Source: Defluviitaleaceae bacterium (GTDB lineage Bacteria; Bacillota; Clostridia; Lachnospirales; WQUN01). From it: a stretch of DNA of 6,082 nucleotides. The first letter of the stretch is position 1, and each line of letters begins with the position of its first letter. Shown here piece after piece: positions 5,851 to 6,082 of the stretch. The DNA lies in assembly GCA_009783525.1 (NCBI GenBank), contig WRDG01000150.1:1-6082 (forward strand), given 5' to 3'. Under the pieces are notes generated by a model. The model was not told where the DNA came from. It did not search any database and was given only the letters and a program-made list of their open reading frames with translations. A program made the translations under genes and the position numbers.

Positions 5851-6082
5851 TTGGAAACCATACAAGCAAATAAAAACGCGGGCGCCGCTGATTTGCCGCG
5901 AAACCGCGAAGAGAATGAAAAAAATAAAATCGATTTGAAAAATTTCGGTTTTAGCGGAACCGAATTTTTTGAAGCCGGATTTATTCCCGGCAGAGTGACC
6001 GAACAACGCCGCGAACAATACGCGGTCATGACAGAGGCGGGCGAACTAACCGCGCTGCTAAAGGGCGCGTTTGTCAATGAAG
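5851..6082 (+). CDS. rsgA: Ribosome small-subunit-dependent GTPase A (RsgA/YjeQ), 5' part only
   Basis: RsgA is a circularly permuted GTPase that helps the late maturation of the 30S ribosomal subunit. Only the first 77 codons are in the window; the gene runs off the right edge. After a charged N-terminal stretch (about residues 1-28), the sequence FGFSGTEFFEAGFIPGRVTE, then REQYAVMTEAGELTALLKGAF, matches the N-terminal OB-fold of RsgA. The family pattern there is a short aromatic-rich lead, PGRV-EQ, then Y-V-TE-GEL-A-GKF. The GTPase G-motifs and zinc site would lie further downstream and cannot be checked. The start is TTG, chosen from the strong ribosome binding site at 5840-5846; a stop codon at 5800-5802 closes the frame upstream. 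The TTG at 5935 would give a protein beginning right at the conserved region and is a weaker alternative. The terminator ending 20 nt upstream suggests regulated expression. Confidence 0.82.
   Translation, partial: METIQANKNAGAADLPRNREENEKNKIDLKNFGFSGTEFFEAGFIPGRVTEQRREQYAVMTEAGELTALLKGAFVNE

Noticed and set aside
1..6082. CRISPR array, insertion sequence, tRNA or rRNA
   Set aside because: No regularly spaced short repeats, no transposase or terminal inverted repeats, and no tRNA or rRNA signature were seen on either strand.

Overview
The window reads as part of a chromosome from a motile, probably anaerobic bacterium, most like a mid-GC Clostridia-type Firmicute. The evidence is a clostridial-style methyl-accepting chemotaxis protein, strong GGAG/AGGGG ribosome binding sites, TTG starts and a sigma-A-type promoter with a perfect TTGACA box. 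Spirochaetes and Synergistetes carry similar signalling genes, so the phylum is a guess. All genes are on the + strand.

Bases 1-5595 look like one operon of four genes. The first is a chemoreceptor whose 5' end lies outside the window. It is followed by a response regulator with an HPt-like N-terminus (1478-2284), a cytoplasmic hybrid histidine kinase REC-HisKA-HATPase-REC-HPt (2297-4309) and a FAD-dependent oxidoreductase (4306-5595). Gaps are 38 nt, 12 nt and a 4-nt ATGA overlap, with no promoter or terminator visible between them. Together they suggest a receptor plus a multistep phosphorelay (three REC domains, one canonical HPt and one degenerate HPt-like domain). The co-translated metabolic flavoenzyme has no obvious place in signalling.

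The main oddity is the chemoreceptor. Both arms of its signalling hairpin carry a tandem duplication (74 and 75 residues, about 60% identity each). The arrangement is best explained as one complete receptor hairpin inserted in place of the tip of another.

Bases 5596-5850 hold no large gene but are rich in signals: a TTGACA-N17-TAGTAT promoter, a 12-bp GC palindrome at the expected transcription start, an 11-codon ORF with its own ribosome binding site, two mutually exclusive hairpins and a strong intrinsic terminator. The terminator ends only 20 nt before the next gene. That gene (5851 to the window end) is the start of rsgA, the ribosome small-subunit maturation GTPase. The layout fits either a transcription attenuator in the rsgA leader or a separate small RNA of about 190 nt.
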